Positions 4,726 to 6,329 of a stretch of DNA of 6,329 nt are shown piece by piece. Origin of the DNA: Candidatus Micrarchaeota archaeon CG08_land_8_20_14_0_20_59_11 (GTDB lineage Archaea; Micrarchaeota; Micrarchaeia; Norongarragalinales; Norongarragalinaceae); the NCBI GenBank assembly GCA_002763345.1, contig PEXZ01000025.1:1-6329 (forward strand), in the 5' to 3' direction. Position numbers and translations under genes: made by a program. Under the pieces are notes generated by a model, which saw nothing but the letters and a program-made list of their open reading frames with translations, ran no database searches and was not told the DNA's origin. Each line of letters begins with the position of its first letter. Within the stretch, counting starts at the first letter, position 1.

Positions 4726-5318
4726 GTTCGCTCGCCTTTTTGCGTTATACCGCAATTGCCCTGGATTTTGCCTCTATGGAGCCGCATGTTTTTGGCTGCA
4801 AAGGAAACGGGATTGTGCGTCAGGAGGATTGCCGATGGTATGCGGCGCAGCGCCTTCGTGATTGCCTGCCTACCGAACAAATCCTGCGAAGCGAACGGCT
4901 CGTCGGCTATCAAAAGCGCCGGCTCCGAAGCGATGCCGCACGCGAACGCCAGCCGCTTGCGTTCGCCGTAGGACAGCGATGCGCACTCGCGCCGCGGGTG
5001 CAGAAGCATCGCGACGAGAGCGCGTTCCGCTGCTGCGGATGAAACAGCTCCCAGCCCATGCACCTCCTCCCAAACGGTTTCCTCGAAGAGCTGGTGGTTC
5101 GGGTTCTGGAAGACGAAGGCGGTGCGGGAAGGAGCAGAGATCGTGCCGCAAGATGGTTTTAGAATGCCCGCCAACAACTTGCCTAGCGTGGTCTTCCCGC
5201 ATCCATTCTCTCCGTAAATTGCAATTATGCCCCGGCCTGCACTGAACGAGACGCCTGAAAGCACTTCGCGTCCCTCGTAGGAGAAGCGCACGCCACGCGC
5301 GGAAATCTCAAAAGTCAT
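4722..5318 (-). CDS. ECF transporter ATPase, second copy (short EcfA)
   Basis: A 198-residue ABC ATPase, shorter than the usual 230-280 of EcfA/CbiO. Motifs: Walker A GENGCGKTT (36-44), Q-loop FQNPNHQLF (Gln71) of the type typical of ECF ATPases, signature LSYGERKR (115-122) in place of LSGGQ, Walker B ALLIADEP (134-141, catalytic Glu140), D-loop ASQD (143-146), and switch His168 in LLTHNP. All catalytic residues are present; the shortness comes from trimmed linkers and a small C-terminal part. It works in the cytoplasm as a heterodimer with the other ATPase. ATG 5318 is chosen because TFEISARGVRFSYEGREVL is the normal ABC N-terminus; the open frame further upstream is only the shadow of the previous gene, which it overlaps by 11 nt. 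Its stop overlaps the T-component TTG. Confidence 0.88.
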   Translation of the reverse strand: MTFEISARGVRFSYEGREVLSGVSFSAGRGIIAIYGENGCGKTTLGKLLAGILKPSCGTISAPSRTAFVFQNPNHQLFEETVWEEVHGLGAVSSAAAERALVAMLLHPRRECASLSYGERKRLAFACGIASEPALLIADEPFASQDLFGRQAITKALRRIPSAILLTHNPVSFAAKNMRLHRGKIQGNCGITQKGERT

Positions 5319-6021
5319 GTGGAGAGCATACCCCCAATGAGCTAAGCAATTTTTCCCTGCGCAGCACCATCCTTCCTCCGGCAGCCACCCTTCCTTCCTT
5401 GAGCACAACGACGTCGTCGGCGATTTTCGCCAGCAACGCCGTGTTCTGTTCGGCGCAGACAATCGTTTTCCCGCGTTTTTTCAGCCGCAGCAATGCCTCA
5501 TACAGGTCTCTTACGCCTCTTGAATCAAGGAAAGCAGAGGGTTCGTCGAGGATGAGCACGGAGGGTTCGGCAGCCAGCAGGGAAGAAAGAAGCAGGCGTT
5601 GCTTCTCCCCTTCCGACAACTCGGTCGTAAGGCGCCCGCGCAGCCGCAGTATGCCCATCAGCCGCATCGCCGCCAAGGCGCGCCGACGCGGCATGCCGAG
5701 GTTGTCCGTGACAAATGAAGCCTCCTCTTCTGCGGTCACGGAGACAATCTGCGACTCCGCGTCCTGGAAAAGGATGCCGACGGAGCGGGCGATTTCGTTG
5801 AGCGGCGGCAGCGGCTTGCCGTCAAGCAGCACCGCGCCGCCAACCTGCGCTTCTATTGCCTGCGGGATTATTCCTCCCAGCGCGAGCGCCAGCGTGCTTT
5901 TTCCCGAACCGTTGGCGCCGCAGATGCCGAGGAATGAACCTGAAGGAACGCGGAGGGTGATGCCTCGCAGCGCCCTGAAACCGTCCGGGTAGGTTACTGC
6001 CAGCGCCTCGCATTCGAGCAT
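5308..6021 (-). CDS. ECF transporter ATPase, first copy (EcfA), Gln in H-switch
   Basis: A 237-residue ABC ATPase of the EcfA/CbiO group that powers uptake with the second ATPase and the T component. Motifs: Walker A GANGSGKST (35-43), Q-loop ILFQDAESQI (Gln86), signature LSEGEKQR (135-142), Walker B SVLILDEP (154-161, catalytic Glu160), D-loop SAFLD (162-166). At the switch position the sequence is VCAEQN, so Gln192 replaces the usual His, while the partner ATPase keeps His168; this may make the two ATP sites unequal. ATG 6021 directly follows the TAG of the S component (no gap), and GGGAG about 7 nt upstream is a good ribosome binding site. The 3' end overlaps the second ATPase start by 11 nt. 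Confidence 0.9.
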   Translation of the reverse strand: MLECEALAVTYPDGFRALRGITLRVPSGSFLGICGANGSGKSTLALALGGIIPQAIEAQVGGAVLLDGKPLPPLNEIARSVGILFQDAESQIVSVTAEEEASFVTDNLGMPRRRALAAMRLMGILRLRGRLTTELSEGEKQRLLLSSLLAAEPSVLILDEPSAFLDSRGVRDLYEALLRLKKRGKTIVCAEQNTALLAKIADDVVVLKEGRVAAGGRMVLRREKLLSSLGVCSPHDF

Positions 6022-6329
6022 CTATTTCTCCCTGAAGCGCTTGAGACGCGAGAACAGAAGCCATGCTGCAGCGACCTCCACGACCCCGAGCACGGCGTTG
6101 AGCAGGATTATCTGCGGCACGAGCGGTTCTATCATCGAGGCGGGCCAGCCGGTGAACAGCGGAATGACGTAGAGGTTGAGCCACGCCATGGACAGCGAGC
6201 GGAAAACAATCGCGGGCACGGAAATAATGGAAACGAAGACGACGTCATCCGGTTTCTTCCTAAGCAGGGCAAGCCCCGCGAATACGATGAGCAGCATCGG
6301 GTACGTCGCGGCGAATTTCATGCACCCTC
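6022..6329 (-). CDS. ECF transporter S component, C-terminal part (cut by window edge)
   Basis: The final ~100 residues of a membrane protein whose reading frame is still open at the window edge. From Met at 6321 there are 99 residues with about four hydrophobic stretches (5-20, 27-45, 47-57, 70-91) and a basic end (SRLKRFREK). The segment IVFRSLSMAWLNLYVIPLF followed by PQIILLNAVLGVVEVAAAWLLF resembles the C-terminal half of RibU-like S components (PF12822, ECF_trnsprt), which bind the substrate in the membrane. S components normally have about 160-220 residues and six helices, so Met 6321 is probably internal and the true start lies outside. Direct linkage to two ATPases and a T component indicates a dedicated (group I) ECF system. 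The substrate cannot be read from this part; riboflavin or another vitamin-like compound is possible. Confidence 0.65.
   Translation of the reverse strand, partial: GCMKFAATYPMLLIVFAGLALLRKKPDDVVFVSIISVPAIVFRSLSMAWLNLYVIPLFTGWPASMIEPLVPQIILLNAVLGVVEVAAAWLLFSRLKRFREK

Noticed and set aside
4692..4755. Alternative T-component starts ATG 4692 and TTG 4755
   Set aside because: ATG 4692 removes the conserved FRYSNRKSP segment; TTG 4755 overlaps the ATPase gene by 34 nt, whereas TTG 4725 gives a clean TTGA overlap.
5318..5462. 48-residue N-terminal extension of the second ATPase
   Set aside because: It is read from inside the first ATPase gene in another frame and precedes a normal ABC N-terminus; it has no similarity to anything expected.
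5399..5992. 197-aa Ser/Arg/Pro-rich open frame on the + strand
   Set aside because: Antisense shadow of the first ATPase gene, which has all ABC motifs.

Overview
Organism and overall picture: the window looks like chromosomal DNA of an archaeon, perhaps an uncultured lineage of DPANN type (the domain is moderately supported, the lineage is only a guess). The grounds are heavy use of AGG/AGA (Arg) and ATA (Ile) codons, tightly packed genes with overlapping or abutting start and stop codons, T-run terminators without strong hairpins, a VapB-like ribbon-helix-helix protein, and A-tracts in the gene-poor DNA spaced close to 10.25 bp. There is no rRNA, tRNA, CRISPR array, transposase or recognisable integrase.  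Left part (38-2159, + strand): three genes run in one direction. They are a 69-aa two-helix membrane protein of the LiaI/LiaF (DUF5668-like) type, a 69-aa DUF1858 redox-disulfide protein with CxxC that overlaps it by 8 nt, and a 561-aa cytoplasmic PAS-GAF-GGDEF protein. The GGDEF domain is atypical: the signature reads HGDEF, the usual base-contacting Asp is Asn, and the RxxD inhibitory site is absent. Together they suggest a redox or ligand-sensing signalling unit.  Middle part (2156-4020): a winged-helix-like DNA-binding protein on the - strand ends tail to tail with the GGDEF gene (shared TTAG). About 800 bp without a credible gene follows, then a 59-aa ribbon-helix-helix protein without a visible toxin partner, then another 400 bp without a gene. 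This gene-poor DNA is not featureless. It holds an 18-bp dyad present twice (2725-2742 and 3418-3435), several other dyads, short words recurring on both strands (AGTAATG, ATAGGCA, CGTTAYACC), and long series of helically phased A-tracts, the clearest at 3737-4090, which predict strongly curved DNA.  Right part (4021-6329, - strand): a compact energy-coupling-factor (ECF) transporter operon in the order S component (cut by the window edge), ATPase, ATPase, T component. Starts and stops abut or overlap at every junction (TAG|ATG, 11-nt overlap, TTGA overlap). The substrate is unknown; the S component fragment resembles the RibU-like/PF12822 type. Three T-runs just beyond the T component are the likely operon terminator and coincide with the phased A-tracts.  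The part most likely to hold something undescribed is the 2.63-4.02 kb non-coding region with its regulators; the GGDEF variant is the most interesting single protein.
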